A stretch of 64,000 nucleotides of DNA from Goodfellowiella coeruleoviolacea (GTDB lineage: Bacteria; Actinomycetota; Actinomycetes; Mycobacteriales; Pseudonocardiaceae), in NCBI RefSeq assembly GCF_024171785.1, contig NZ_JAMTCK010000005.1:1-64000 (forward strand), read 5' to 3'. The translations under genes were made by a program, and so were the position numbers. Below the pieces are notes generated by a model. It searched no databases. It had not been told where the DNA came from and saw only the letters and a list, made by a program, of their open reading frames with translations. This document shows, piece by piece, positions 1 to 7,373 of the stretch. The first letter of the stretch is position 1. Every line of letters starts with the position of its first letter.

Positions 1-1
1 G

Positions 2-319
2 CTCGGGCCCGAGCAGAACCCGCTGGTGCACTCCGATCAAGGATTCCAGTACCAGCACAGGTCCTGGCGCGCGCTCCTGGCCGGTGCGGGTCTGACCCAG
101 TCGATGTCGCGCCGAGCCACCTGTCTGGACAACTCCATGGCCGAGAACTTCTTCGGCCACCTCAAGGAAGAACTCTTCCATCATGACCACTTCGACAGCG
201 TCCAGGACTTCACCCACGCCCTCGACGACTACATCGACTGGTACAACACCACCCGCATCTCCACCACGTTGCAGGGCCTGAGCCCGGCCGAATACCGGGC
301 CCAAGCCCTCACCAACTAG
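2..319 (+). CDS. IS3-family transposase, C-terminal part (cut by window edge)
   Basis: The reading frame is open at the left edge; only the last ~105 residues are present. They are the end of an rve/DDE integrase core: HSDQGFQY carries the second catalytic aspartate, and the stretch MAENFFGHLKEELF carries the catalytic glutamate. The tail (YNTTRISTTLQGLSPAEYR) is typical of IS3 OrfB proteins, which cut and join insertion-sequence ends. The first catalytic Asp and OrfA would lie to the left. The stop is only 92 bp before accE, where accD is expected in related genomes. Whether the element is intact cannot be judged; no terminal inverted repeat is obvious between 320 and 411. Confidence 0.9.
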   Translation, partial: LGPEQNPLVHSDQGFQYQHRSWRALLAGAGLTQSMSRRATCLDNSMAENFFGHLKEELFHHDHFDSVQDFTHALDDYIDWYNTTRISTTLQGLSPAEYRAQALTN

Positions 320-411
320 CCTTCAATTAGCCAGTCCAACTCCCGGGGAGCAGTTCAGAGGGCGGGGGTGTGCCCCAGGGGTTCGCAGTGAGGTCGGGGA
401 AAGGGAGCCGC

Positions 412-648
412 ATGACCGAGCACAGCGCCGAGACGCCGGCCCGTCCGCTGCTGCGGGTGGTGCGGGGTGCGCCCGACGACGTCGAACTCGCCGCGCTGAC
501 CGCAGTCGTCGCCACTCTGGCCGCCGCGCCGGCGCCCGCGTCCGCGCCGCCGGCCACCCTGTCGCTGTGGGCCGACCGGGCCGCGCTGCTCCGCCGGCCG
601 CTCGCCCCCGGCCCCAACGCCTGGCGCGGCTCGGCCCTGCCCCGCTGA
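412..648 (+). CDS. accE: acyl-CoA carboxylase epsilon subunit (AccE/PccE-like)
   Basis: A 78-residue protein with the epsilon-subunit pattern: LLRVVRGAPDDVELAALTAV near the N-terminus, an Ala/Pro-rich linker, and a C-terminal PGPNAWRGSALPR. Epsilon subunits bridge the biotinylated alpha subunit and the carboxyltransferase beta subunit of actinobacterial acetyl/propionyl-CoA carboxylases. ATG 412 is chosen over the upstream GTG because GGGAAAGGGAG (398-408) lies at ribosome-binding distance. In mycobacteria the neighbours are accD5 before and maf after; here a transposase end lies before, and a hypothetical gene plus a PadR/MFS pair separate it from maf. The likely alpha subunit is at 7374-9179. 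Confidence 0.85.
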   Translation: MTEHSAETPARPLLRVVRGAPDDVELAALTAVVATLAAAPAPASAPPATLSLWADRAALLRRPLAPGPNAWRGSALPR

Positions 649-863
649 CCACGGCCAGAGCCGTCCGCCCCCTGACCACGGCCGGAGCCGTCCCCCTGCC
701 AACCACGGCCGGAGCCATCCCCCCACCGACCACGGCCGGAGCCATCCCCCCACCGACCACGGCGGGAGCCGTCCCCCTGCCAACCACGGCGGGAGCCGTC
801 CCCCTGCCAACCACGGCCGCAGTCGTCCCCCCACCGACCACGGCGGGTGCCGTCCCCCTGCCG
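648..863 (+). repeat. 27-bp minisatellite, 8 tandem copies
   Basis: Eight head-to-tail 27-bp units start at 648, 675, 702, 729, 756, 783, 810 and 837. Each begins ACCACGGC and then alternates between a GTCCCCCTGCC and an ATCCCCCCACC type. The first base of the array is the last base of the accE stop codon. Because 27 is a multiple of three, every frame stays open, which creates spurious ORFs on both strands. No gene is supported here. Confidence 0.95.
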
Positions 864-882
864 ACGGCACCGGCTACCAGCG

Positions 883-1344
883 CTAGCAGTCCACCCGGCG
901 GCTGCTGATCTCCAGGCCGCTGCTGCCGGTCACCAGCACCTCGCGGCAGCGCACCTCGCCCGGGTGGCCCGGCTGCCCGTCACCGACCACCAGGTGCACC
1001 CGCATGAGCAGGCTGCCCTCGACACTGGTGGGCCGGTCCACGCGCACGTCCGTCACGGCGTAGCCCAGCTCGCGCACGGTGTCCGGCACGCCGGAGAGGT
1101 CGTTGCGGGCACTGGCCTCGGCGTGCGCGGCGGCCTTGATGTCGGCCATCACCCGGGCCTCGTCCTGGTCGTATGCGGTGGCCACCGGCCAGAACACGGT
1201 CCCGTAGCCCACCGGGTCGGCTCTGAGCACCACACCGACCAGGGTCACGGCGACCAGCGCCCCCACCACGCCGAGCGCGAGCCGCAAGCGCCGCCGCCGC
1301 GGCCCGCGCGGTGCGCGCGGTTCGACCAGTGCCTTCCGTTCCAC
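883..1344 (-). CDS. hypothetical single-pass membrane protein
   Basis: About 153 residues from GTG 1344. A basic stretch (RAPRGPRRRRLRL) is followed by one hydrophobic segment (ALGVVGALVAVTLVGVVL, roughly residues 22-39), then an outside domain of ~110 residues with mixed alpha/beta character ending RCREVLVTGSSGLEISSRRVDC. I do not recognise a family. The frame is open upstream to 1500, but that part reads through the padR promoter and is poor in coding character, so the shorter start is preferred although its ribosome site is weak. It is divergent from padR. Function unknown. Confidence 0.55.
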   Translation of the reverse strand: MERKALVEPRAPRGPRRRRLRLALGVVGALVAVTLVGVVLRADPVGYGTVFWPVATAYDQDEARVMADIKAAAHAEASARNDLSGVPDTVRELGYAVTDVRVDRPTSVEGSLLMRVHLVVGDGQPGHPGEVRCREVLVTGSSGLEISSRRVDC

Positions 1345-1428
1345 GACAAGAGCTTGCCGAATCCGCGGGGGCGCGCCATCGGTAGTTCTACGCGATCCGG
1401 CCCGCCACCCCGCCGCGTCCGGCAGGTC

Positions 1429-1484
1429 TTGACCGGGGATTCCACCACGCCCATATACTCCAGTTGGAACAATTAATCTGGAAC
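1429..1484 (+). promoter_or_regulatory. promoter and putative operator of padR-MFS
   Basis: TTGACC at 1429-1434 and TATACT at 1454-1459 are separated by 19 bp. Just downstream, where transcription would start, two direct copies of GGAAC (TTGGAAC 1464-1470, CTGGAAC 1478-1484) flank the AT-rich AATTAAT. Position over the start point fits a repressor site for PadR autoregulation; this is an inference. Local GC is much lower than in the surroundings. Confidence 0.5.
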
Positions 1485-1502
1485 AGTCGATGAGGAGCAA
1501 CG

Positions 1503-2264
1503 GTGGTGAACACCCCGAGGGGCGCGTTGTCCCCGCTCGCGCTGGCCGTGCTCGAACTGCTGCACGAGGGACCGAGGCACCCCTACGAGATCCAGCAGCA
1601 ACTGCGGGACCGGGAGGCCGAGCGGTTGACCAAGATGACGGTCGGCTCGCTCTACCACGCGGTGGAGAAGCTGAACCGGACCGGACTGATCGAGGTGGTG
1701 GAGACCAGCCGGGAGGGCCGGCGCCCGGAGCGCACCACCTACCGGCTCACCGACGCCGGTCGGGACGCCTTCGCCGAACGGCTGCGCGACATGGTGGGCA
1801 AGCCGGCGACCGAGTACCCCGAGTTCGCCATGGCCGTGGCCTACCTGCACACCCTGGACCGCGAGGACGCCCTGCGCCAACTGCGGCGGCGCAGCATCGC
1901 GCTGGAGTCGACCCTGGCGGCCAAGCCGGTGATCATCGACCGGCTGACCAAGCAGCGGCTGCACCCGCTGTACTGGGTCAACATCCGCTACAGCGCGGCC
2001 CTGGTCGAGGCGGAACTGCGCTTCGTCAACGACCTCATCGCGCAGCTGACCAGCGGCGAAATCAGCTGGCCCGGCGCGGACGAGCCCGGCGGCGAGGGCG
2101 GCCTGACCGTGCTGCCCGGTGGCGCGGACCAGCGCGGCACCAACGCCGGCACCGACACCGACACCGACACCGGCACTGACACCGACGCCGACAACGCCAG
2201 CGCCCAGGGCCGCCGCCGGGGCGGACGCGGCGGCGCGCGGTCCACCGGCGAGGCCGCCGGGTGA
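1503..2264 (+). CDS. PadR-family transcriptional regulator
   Basis: 253 residues. Residues ~8-90 are a PadR winged helix (SPLALAVLELLHEGPRHPYE, then GSLYHAVEKLNRTGLIEV and a TYRLTDAGRDAF wing); the middle is the helical C-terminal dimerisation region of the PadR/VirAct type. The last ~45 residues are a low-complexity GTDTDTDTGTDTDADN tract followed by a basic RRRGGRGG tail, absent from typical PadR proteins. The GTG start has a GAGGAGCAACG ribosome site. Its stop overlaps the MFS start (GTGA, 2261-2264), so the two are translationally coupled, the usual layout for a PadR repressor controlling a drug-efflux pump. Confidence 0.9.
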   Translation: MVNTPRGALSPLALAVLELLHEGPRHPYEIQQQLRDREAERLTKMTVGSLYHAVEKLNRTGLIEVVETSREGRRPERTTYRLTDAGRDAFAERLRDMVGKPATEYPEFAMAVAYLHTLDREDALRQLRRRSIALESTLAAKPVIIDRLTKQRLHPLYWVNIRYSAALVEAELRFVNDLIAQLTSGEISWPGADEPGGEGGLTVLPGGADQRGTNAGTDTDTDTGTDTDADNASAQGRRRGGRGGARSTGEAAG

Positions 2265-3982
2265 GCGCGCGCCCGGTCAACCCGTGGGCCGCGCTGGTCA
2301 CGCTGTGCCTCGGCTACTCCATGATCGTGCTGGACAGCACGATCGTGAACGTGGCCGTGCCGGCCATGCTGACCGGCCTGCCGGCCAGTCTCAACGAGGT
2401 CATCTGGGTCAACAGCGGCTACCTGCTCGCGTTCGCGGTGCCGCTGCTGGTCGCCGGCCGGCTCGGGGACCGGTTCGGGCCGAGGCGGGTGTTCCTGGTC
2501 GGCCTGGCCGTGTTCACCCTGGCCTCGCTGTGGTGCGGCCTGGCCGGCGGGGTGAGTTCGCTGGTGGCCGCGCGGGCGGTGCAGGGGCTGGGCGCGGCCC
2601 TGCTGATGCCGCAGACCATGGCGCTGATCACCCACCTGTTCCCGGCCGGTCGGCGGGGCGCGGCCATGGGCGTGTGGGGCTCGGTGATCGGCGTGGCCAC
2701 CATCTCCGGCCCGCTGCTGGGCGGCCTGCTGGTGCAGACCCTGGGCTGGGAGTGGATCTTCTTCATCAACCTGCCGATCGGCGTGGTCAGCATGGTCCTG
2801 ACCGTGGTGCTGGTGCCGGACTGGCGGCCCGGCCACGGCCACCGCTTCGACCTGCTGGGCGTGCTGCTCAGCTGCGCCGGCCTGCTCGCGCTGGTGTTCG
2901 GTCTGCAGAACGGCCAGCACTACCACTGGTCCACGGTGACCGGCGGCGTCACCATCACCGGGATCATCGTGCTCGGGCTGGTGCTGCTGGTCGGGTTCGT
3001 GGTCTGGCAGGCGGTCAACCGGGCCGAGCCGCTGCTGCCGCTGCGGCTGTTCGCCAGCCGGGACTTCTCCCTGGTCAACCTGGCCAACCTGGCCCTGGGC
3101 TGCACCATGGGCGGGGTGTTCGTGCCGTTGATGCTCTACCTGCAGTCGGCCCTGGGCTACTCGCCGCTGCTGGCCGGGGTGATCAGCGCGCCCATGTCGC
3201 TGGCCCAGGGCCTGGTCGCGCCGTTCGTCGGCCGGCTGGCCGACCGGCTGGGCGGCAGGTTCCTGGCAGCCGGGGGCTTCCTGCTGTTCGCCGCCGGCCT
3301 GGCCGTGCTGGCCTGGCAGGTGGACGTGGCCACCAACCCGGTCACCCTGGTGCCCGCCATGCTGGTCTGCGGGGTGGGCATGGCCGGGGTGTTCTCCCCG
3401 CTGGCCACCATGGCCACCACCGGCCTCGACCCCCGCCTGGTCGGTGCCGGCTCCGGGGTGTTCAACACCTCCCGCCAGGTCGGCAGCGTGCTGGGCAGCG
3501 CCGCCGTCGGGGTGCTGCTGCAGGCCAGGCTGTCGGTGTCAGTGCCGGACGCGATCGGCCGCGCGGCCGCGGCGCTGCCCGAGTCGGCGCGCGACGCGTT
3601 CGTCAGCGGTGTCGGCCAGGCCGCGGCCTCGGCCGGGGAGTTCACCGCGCCGCACGTGCCCGACCTGCCCGGGCTGCCGGCGGAGTGGGCCGGCCAGGCG
3701 GCCCGGCTGGCCGAGACCGCGCTGCACGCGGGCCTGACCAGCGCGGCCAAGGCCACCCTGGTGCTGCCGGTGGGGGTGCTGGTGCTGGGCGCGCTGTGCT
3801 GCCTCGGCCTGCGCGGTCGGCGTGGTGGCCGACGCGGCGACCAGCCCGCTCCAGCGGTGGCCGGGCCTGAGGCGGCCCTGTCCGAGGCGACCCCGTCCGC
3901 GGCGGCGCCAGACACTGGGGCGCCAGGCACTGGGGCGGCACGGGCCACCGGGGTGGCGCGGGCGTCCTCGGGTGAGGCCTAA
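2261..3982 (+). CDS. DHA2-type MFS multidrug transporter (EmrB/QacA family)
   Basis: 573 residues with about 14 hydrophobic segments. Family landmarks: MIVLDSTIVNVAVPAML in the first helix, motif A GRLGDRFGPRRVFLVG after helix 2, and the antiporter motif C GSVIGVATISGPLLGG. Such pumps exchange drugs or lipophilic compounds for protons at the cytoplasmic membrane. The C-terminal ~60 residues are hydrophilic Ala/Pro-rich. Starts inside the padR stop codon. The substrate cannot be told from sequence; co-regulation by a ligand-sensing PadR suggests a xenobiotic or the organism's own metabolite. Confidence 0.92.
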   Translation: MSARPVNPWAALVTLCLGYSMIVLDSTIVNVAVPAMLTGLPASLNEVIWVNSGYLLAFAVPLLVAGRLGDRFGPRRVFLVGLAVFTLASLWCGLAGGVSSLVAARAVQGLGAALLMPQTMALITHLFPAGRRGAAMGVWGSVIGVATISGPLLGGLLVQTLGWEWIFFINLPIGVVSMVLTVVLVPDWRPGHGHRFDLLGVLLSCAGLLALVFGLQNGQHYHWSTVTGGVTITGIIVLGLVLLVGFVVWQAVNRAEPLLPLRLFASRDFSLVNLANLALGCTMGGVFVPLMLYLQSALGYSPLLAGVISAPMSLAQGLVAPFVGRLADRLGGRFLAAGGFLLFAAGLAVLAWQVDVATNPVTLVPAMLVCGVGMAGVFSPLATMATTGLDPRLVGAGSGVFNTSRQVGSVLGSAAVGVLLQARLSVSVPDAIGRAAAALPESARDAFVSGVGQAAASAGEFTAPHVPDLPGLPAEWAGQAARLAETALHAGLTSAAKATLVLPVGVLVLGALCCLGLRGRRGGRRGDQPAPAVAGPEAALSEATPSAAAPDTGAPGTGAARATGVARASSGEA

Positions 3983-3985
3983 GCT
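3980..3985 (+). promoter_or_regulatory. -10 element for leaderless maf
   Basis: TAAGCT overlaps the MFS stop codon (TAA) and ends 8 nt before GTG 3994. There is no ribosome site, so a transcript starting at the GTG is likely. No convincing -35. Confidence 0.4.
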
Positions 3986-3993
3986 GCCTGCTC

Positions 3994-4650
3994 GTGCGTT
4001 TGATCCTGGCCTCCGCTTCCCCCGCCCGCCTCGCTGTGCTGCGCGCGGCCGGGGTAGCACCGATCGTGCGGGTCTCCGGCGTCGACGAGGACGCGGTGGC
4101 CGCCACCCTGACCGATCCCGAGCCGGCGACCCTGGTCAGCGCGCTGGCCACGGCCAAGGCCAGGGTGGTGGCCGAGGAGATCAGTGCCGAGCACCCGGAC
4201 GCGGTGGTGGTCGGCTGCGACTCCATGCTGGCCATCGAGGGCCCGGACGGCCGCGAGGTGGTGGGCAAGCCGGGCACCGTCGACCGGGCCCGGGCCCGCT
4301 GGCAGGGCATGGCCGGCCGGTCCGGCGAACTGGTCACCGGGCACGCGGTGCTGCGCCTGCGCGGTGGCGCGCTCGTCCAGGAGACCAGTGGCACGGAGAG
4401 CACCGTGGTCCACTTCGCCCGGCCCGACGAGCGGGAACTGGCCGCCTACCTGGCCTCGGGCGAGCCGCTGGCGGTGGCCGGCGGCTTCACCCTGGACGGG
4501 CTGGGCGGCTGGTTCGTCGACTCGGTGACGGGTGTGCCGTCCAGCGTGATCGGCATCAGCCTGCCGCTGACCCGCCGGCTGCTGGCCGAGGTGGGGGTGA
4601 GCGTGGTCGACCTGTGGCAGGCGGCCGGCACCGCCCCGGCGGCGGACTGA
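3994..4650 (+). CDS. maf: Maf-family nucleoside triphosphate pyrophosphatase
   Basis: 218 residues. Begins MRLILASASPARLAVLRAAG, the Maf signature of the ITPase fold; GCDSML and VVGKPGTVDRARA supply the acidic and lysine residues of the active site. Maf enzymes hydrolyse non-canonical or m5/pseudo-modified NTPs to monophosphates, a house-cleaning role. In mycobacteria maf follows accE directly; here the 883-3982 block separates them. GTG start with a -10 hexamer immediately before it. Confidence 0.92.
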   Translation: MRLILASASPARLAVLRAAGVAPIVRVSGVDEDAVAATLTDPEPATLVSALATAKARVVAEEISAEHPDAVVVGCDSMLAIEGPDGREVVGKPGTVDRARARWQGMAGRSGELVTGHAVLRLRGGALVQETSGTESTVVHFARPDERELAAYLASGEPLAVAGGFTLDGLGGWFVDSVTGVPSSVIGISLPLTRRLLAEVGVSVVDLWQAAGTAPAAD

Positions 4651-4816
4651 GCGGCGGACCGAGGCGACCGCGGCTGGTCGCGGACTGCCGGCGAACGGCC
4701 GATTGTGCTGCGACGTGACTGTGAACACACTGTGTGACAGCAGGGAAGAAGCAGTCACTCGAAACGGTTAATCGGCTTCGGCATGGCAGAGCTGAACCAG
4801 TGGCATTTCACCGAAC

Positions 4817-4844
4817 GCCTGCACGTCGACCTGCGACGTCAGGC
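4817..4844 (+). promoter_or_regulatory. hairpin in the leader of the symporter gene
   Basis: GCCTG (4817-4821) pairs with CAGGC (4840-4844) and ACGTCG (4823-4828) with CGACGT (4834-4839), leaving a one-base bulge (C4822) and a 5-nt loop. It is 70 nt before the start at 4915 and has no T-run after it. It could be a leader RNA structure or an operator. A shorter palindrome CACACTGTGTG lies at 4726-4736. Confidence 0.45.
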
Positions 4845-4914
4845 GAGTTCGATCTGTCCGAACTGAGCACGTTTCCGTCACCCTCGGTAACTACTCGCCC
4901 GTTCGGAGTGCCCC

Positions 4915-6312
4915 ATGTCGGTTGTCCGCAGCTTCACCAAGCCCAAGTTCTTCGGCCTGACCGTGCTGGTCGCCCTGGTCCTCGGCGCGTTACTCGGCCT
5001 GCTGGCCAGACAGGCGCAACAGCAGTGGCTGACCAGCACCCTGCACACCATCGGCAGCGTGTTCACCAGCCTGCTGCAGTTCGCGGTGATCCCGCTGGTC
5101 TTCACGGCCATCGTGGTCGGCATCACCAGCCTGCGGGACCTGGGCGGCTCCCGGAAGGCGGCCCGGCTCGGCGGCAAGACCGTGCTGTGGTTCGCCATCA
5201 CCTCGCTGATCGCGGTGCTCATCGGCATCGCCGTCGGCCTGGTGCTGCACCCGGGCAGCGGCGTGCGGATCACCCCGTCCCAGGCCACCGTGGACAAGCT
5301 CAGCGCCCGCACCCAGGGCTCGTGGGGCGCGCTGGTCGAGGGCGTGGTCCCGGACAACCTGTTCAGCGCGTTCGCCGACGGCAACGTGCTCCAGGTGGTG
5401 TTCGTCGCGCTGCTGGTCGGGCTGGCCGCCTACGCCCTCGGCCCGAAGGCCGCGCCGTTCGTCGCGGTCAACCGGGCCGTGTTCGACGTGGTGCAGAAGG
5501 TCCTGAGCTGGGTGATCCTGCTGGCCCCGATCGGCGTGCTCGGCCTGATCGGCAACGCCTTCGCCACCTACGGCAACGGCTTCGTCCGGCCGCTGCTGTC
5601 CCTGATCGTCGCGGTCTACCTGGGCACCCTGCTGGTGCTGCTGGTGGTCTACCCGGTGCTGCTGCGGTTCGTCGGTAGGGTCAGCCCGCTGCGGTTCTTC
5701 GCCAAGGCGTGGACCGCGCTGCAGTTCGCGTTCGTGTCCCGGTCCTCCTCGGCCACCCTGCCGCTGTCCCGGCAGACCGCGGTCAACCTCGGCGTGGACC
5801 GCGCCTACGCCGGTTTCGCCGTGCCGCTGGGCACCACCACCAAGATGGACGGGTGCGCCGCGGTGTACCCGGCGGTGGCCACGATCTTCATCGCCAACCT
5901 GTTCGGCGTCGAGCTGAGCGTGTGGCAGTACGTGGTGATCGTGCTGGTCGCGGTGTTCGGCGCGCTGGCCACCGCCGGCACCACCGGCTGGTTCACCATG
6001 CTGACGCTGACCCTGGGCGCGGTGAACCTGCCGCCGGAGACCATCGCGCTGGGCGTGGCCGTGGTCTACGGCATCGACCCGATCCTGGACATGATGCGCA
6101 CCGCCACCAACGTGGCCGGGCAGATCGTGGTGCCGGTGCTGGTCTCGCGCAGCGAGGGCCTGCTCGACGACGCCGTGCTCAACGCGCCCAGCGCCCCGCC
6201 GCTGCTGGGCGGGGACACCGACGGCGCCGACACCGGGGACCGGGCCGACGTCACCGGGGATCGGTCCGAGGCCGGGACGCGCGCGACCGAACCGGTCGGC
6301 GCCAAGGCCTGA
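4915..6312 (+). CDS. dicarboxylate/amino acid:cation symporter (DAACS, GltP/DctA-like)
   Basis: 465 residues, about eight membrane helices plus two re-entrant loops. The serine-rich loop SRSSSATLPLS, the GTTTKMDGCAAVYPAVATIF helix and the DPILDMMRTATNVAGQ substrate/Na+ motif are all present, so the core looks functional. These carriers take up glutamate, aspartate or C4-dicarboxylates with Na+ or H+. The last ~55 residues are an acidic cytoplasmic tail. ATG 4915 has GGAG at the right distance. It stands alone, convergent with the next gene; the long 5' leader (from ~4700) suggests its own promoter. Confidence 0.93.
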   Translation: MSVVRSFTKPKFFGLTVLVALVLGALLGLLARQAQQQWLTSTLHTIGSVFTSLLQFAVIPLVFTAIVVGITSLRDLGGSRKAARLGGKTVLWFAITSLIAVLIGIAVGLVLHPGSGVRITPSQATVDKLSARTQGSWGALVEGVVPDNLFSAFADGNVLQVVFVALLVGLAAYALGPKAAPFVAVNRAVFDVVQKVLSWVILLAPIGVLGLIGNAFATYGNGFVRPLLSLIVAVYLGTLLVLLVVYPVLLRFVGRVSPLRFFAKAWTALQFAFVSRSSSATLPLSRQTAVNLGVDRAYAGFAVPLGTTTKMDGCAAVYPAVATIFIANLFGVELSVWQYVVIVLVAVFGALATAGTTGWFTMLTLTLGAVNLPPETIALGVAVVYGIDPILDMMRTATNVAGQIVVPVLVSRSEGLLDDAVLNAPSAPPLLGGDTDGADTGDRADVTGDRSEAGTRATEPVGAKA

Positions 6313-6318
6313 GCCGGT

Positions 6319-6358
6319 CAGCTGTACCCCCGTGTCAGGTGACGCAGGGGTACAGCTG
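6319..6358. terminator. bidirectional hairpin between convergent genes
   Basis: CAGCTGTACCCC (6319-6330) is perfectly repeated inverted as GGGGTACAGCTG (6347-6358): a 12-bp stem with a 16-nt loop. The stop codon of the minus-strand gene (6335-6337) lies in the loop, so its last codons form one arm. No T-run, as is common in high-GC actinobacteria. Confidence 0.75.
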
Positions 6359-7051
6359 CCCCATCTCCGGCGCCGGGTTGGGCCAGCCCGCGAGCTGCTC
6401 CACCCCGGTGACCGTGGCCGTGCACCCGATGTTGTCGCCGGTCGCCTCGAACACCCACAGGAACACCCGCTGGCAGCCGGTCAGCTCGGCCGAGTCGCAG
6501 TCGTACTGCACCGACACCACGTCGGCCACGCCGTCCCGGTTCACGTCGGCAAGACCGAGGTAGGAGCCGGCCGAGTAGTAGGGGACGTCGATCCTGCTCC
6601 ACGCCCCGTCCTTGGCCAGCAGCACCTCGCCGACGCTGCCGCCGGACGGGCTCGTCCCGCGCACCAGGCACACCGCGCTCACCCCGGTGGCGCACTGCAG
6701 CGAGTTGGCGGTCAACTGGGCGCCGAGCTGGGTGATGGTCGCCTCGAACACGCTGGGCGCGCCGGCCCCGCTGACCCGCACCCGGCCGATCCGGCCGGCT
6801 GGGTCGCTGAGCAGTTCCACGCTCTCCTGCCCGACCTGCTGGGTGGCCACCGACTGGCACGCCTGGCTGCCGCACTGCAGGCCGGCGCCGGTGGCCGGGG
6901 TCGATGCGCCGGTGACCGGGCCGCCGTCCTCGTCGGTCTCGCCGGCCGGGCGCAGCGTGGCCGCGGCCACCAGCGCCCCCACCGTGATCACCGCCGCCAG
7001 CCAGGCCAGCACCACCACCGAACGCGGTGTCCGCCCGCCTCCGCCTGTCAC
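6335..7051 (-). CDS. membrane-anchored extracytoplasmic protein with a calcium-loop-like repeat
   Basis: About 238 residues from GTG 7051, which has GGGAGGAGGGGAAC directly before it; the longer frame to 7156 lacks a comparable site. A short Gly/Arg-rich N-terminus precedes one hydrophobic anchor (SVVVLAWLAAVITVGALVAA), then a Thr/Gly linker and a Cys-containing outside domain. LADVNRDGVADVVSVQYDCD resembles an FG-GAP/VCBS-type metal loop (DxNxDGxxD). Paired cysteines suggest disulfides. No enzyme motif seen; likely a surface or binding protein. Convergent with the symporter, divergent from accA3. Confidence 0.7.
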   Translation of the reverse strand: MTGGGGRTPRSVVVLAWLAAVITVGALVAAATLRPAGETDEDGGPVTGASTPATGAGLQCGSQACQSVATQQVGQESVELLSDPAGRIGRVRVSGAGAPSVFEATITQLGAQLTANSLQCATGVSAVCLVRGTSPSGGSVGEVLLAKDGAWSRIDVPYYSAGSYLGLADVNRDGVADVVSVQYDCDSAELTGCQRVFLWVFEATGDNIGCTATVTGVEQLAGWPNPAPEMGQLYPCVT

Positions 7052-7182
7052 CGTTCCCCTCCTCCCGCCGGCTCTGCCCGGCTGCCCCTGCGCGGGTGGC
7101 GGCGCTGCCCGCGTCGCCGCCGGTGCCGAGTCTGCCTGGACGAGTGTGTCGATCACCCATCAGGGCGTGACCGTGCTCTCGG

Positions 7183-7210
7183 TTCACGCTCCCAGGGGAC
7201 TCCGTAAACT
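7183..7210 (+). promoter_or_regulatory. candidate promoter of accA3
   Basis: TTCACG (7183-7188) and TAAACT (7205-7210), spacer 16 bp. It would give a leader of ~155 nt containing the repeat at 7247-7305. Position and hexamers only. The gene-free stretch 7052-7373 otherwise shows nothing. Confidence 0.35.
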
Positions 7211-7246
7211 CCGCTGGGGCAGACTTTGCTGACGGGAAACCCCACC

Positions 7247-7305
7247 GGGGGATTCCGCAGCGGGGACTCCACGCCGGGGCACTCCAACCTGGGGCACTCC
7301 GGACC
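7247..7305 (+). repeat. 14-15-bp G-rich tandem repeat in the accA3 leader
   Basis: Four units begin GGGGGATTCC (7247), GGGGACTCC (7262), GGGGCACTCC (7276) and GGGGCACTCC (7291). Spacing is 14-15 bp, so units stay on similar faces every ~1.5 turns. Function unknown. Confidence 0.6.
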
Positions 7306-7373
7306 GGGCGCCCTCGCTGGCCCACACCGCGCTCGCCGGCAGGCGAGTACGTGCCGCAACAAGGAGGTAGGGC

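Noticed and set aside
567..908. Protein with TTAGAVPLP repeats
   Set aside because: The frame is simply the 27-bp minisatellite read in one phase; it overlaps accE out of frame, has no ribosome site, and other frames are equally open.
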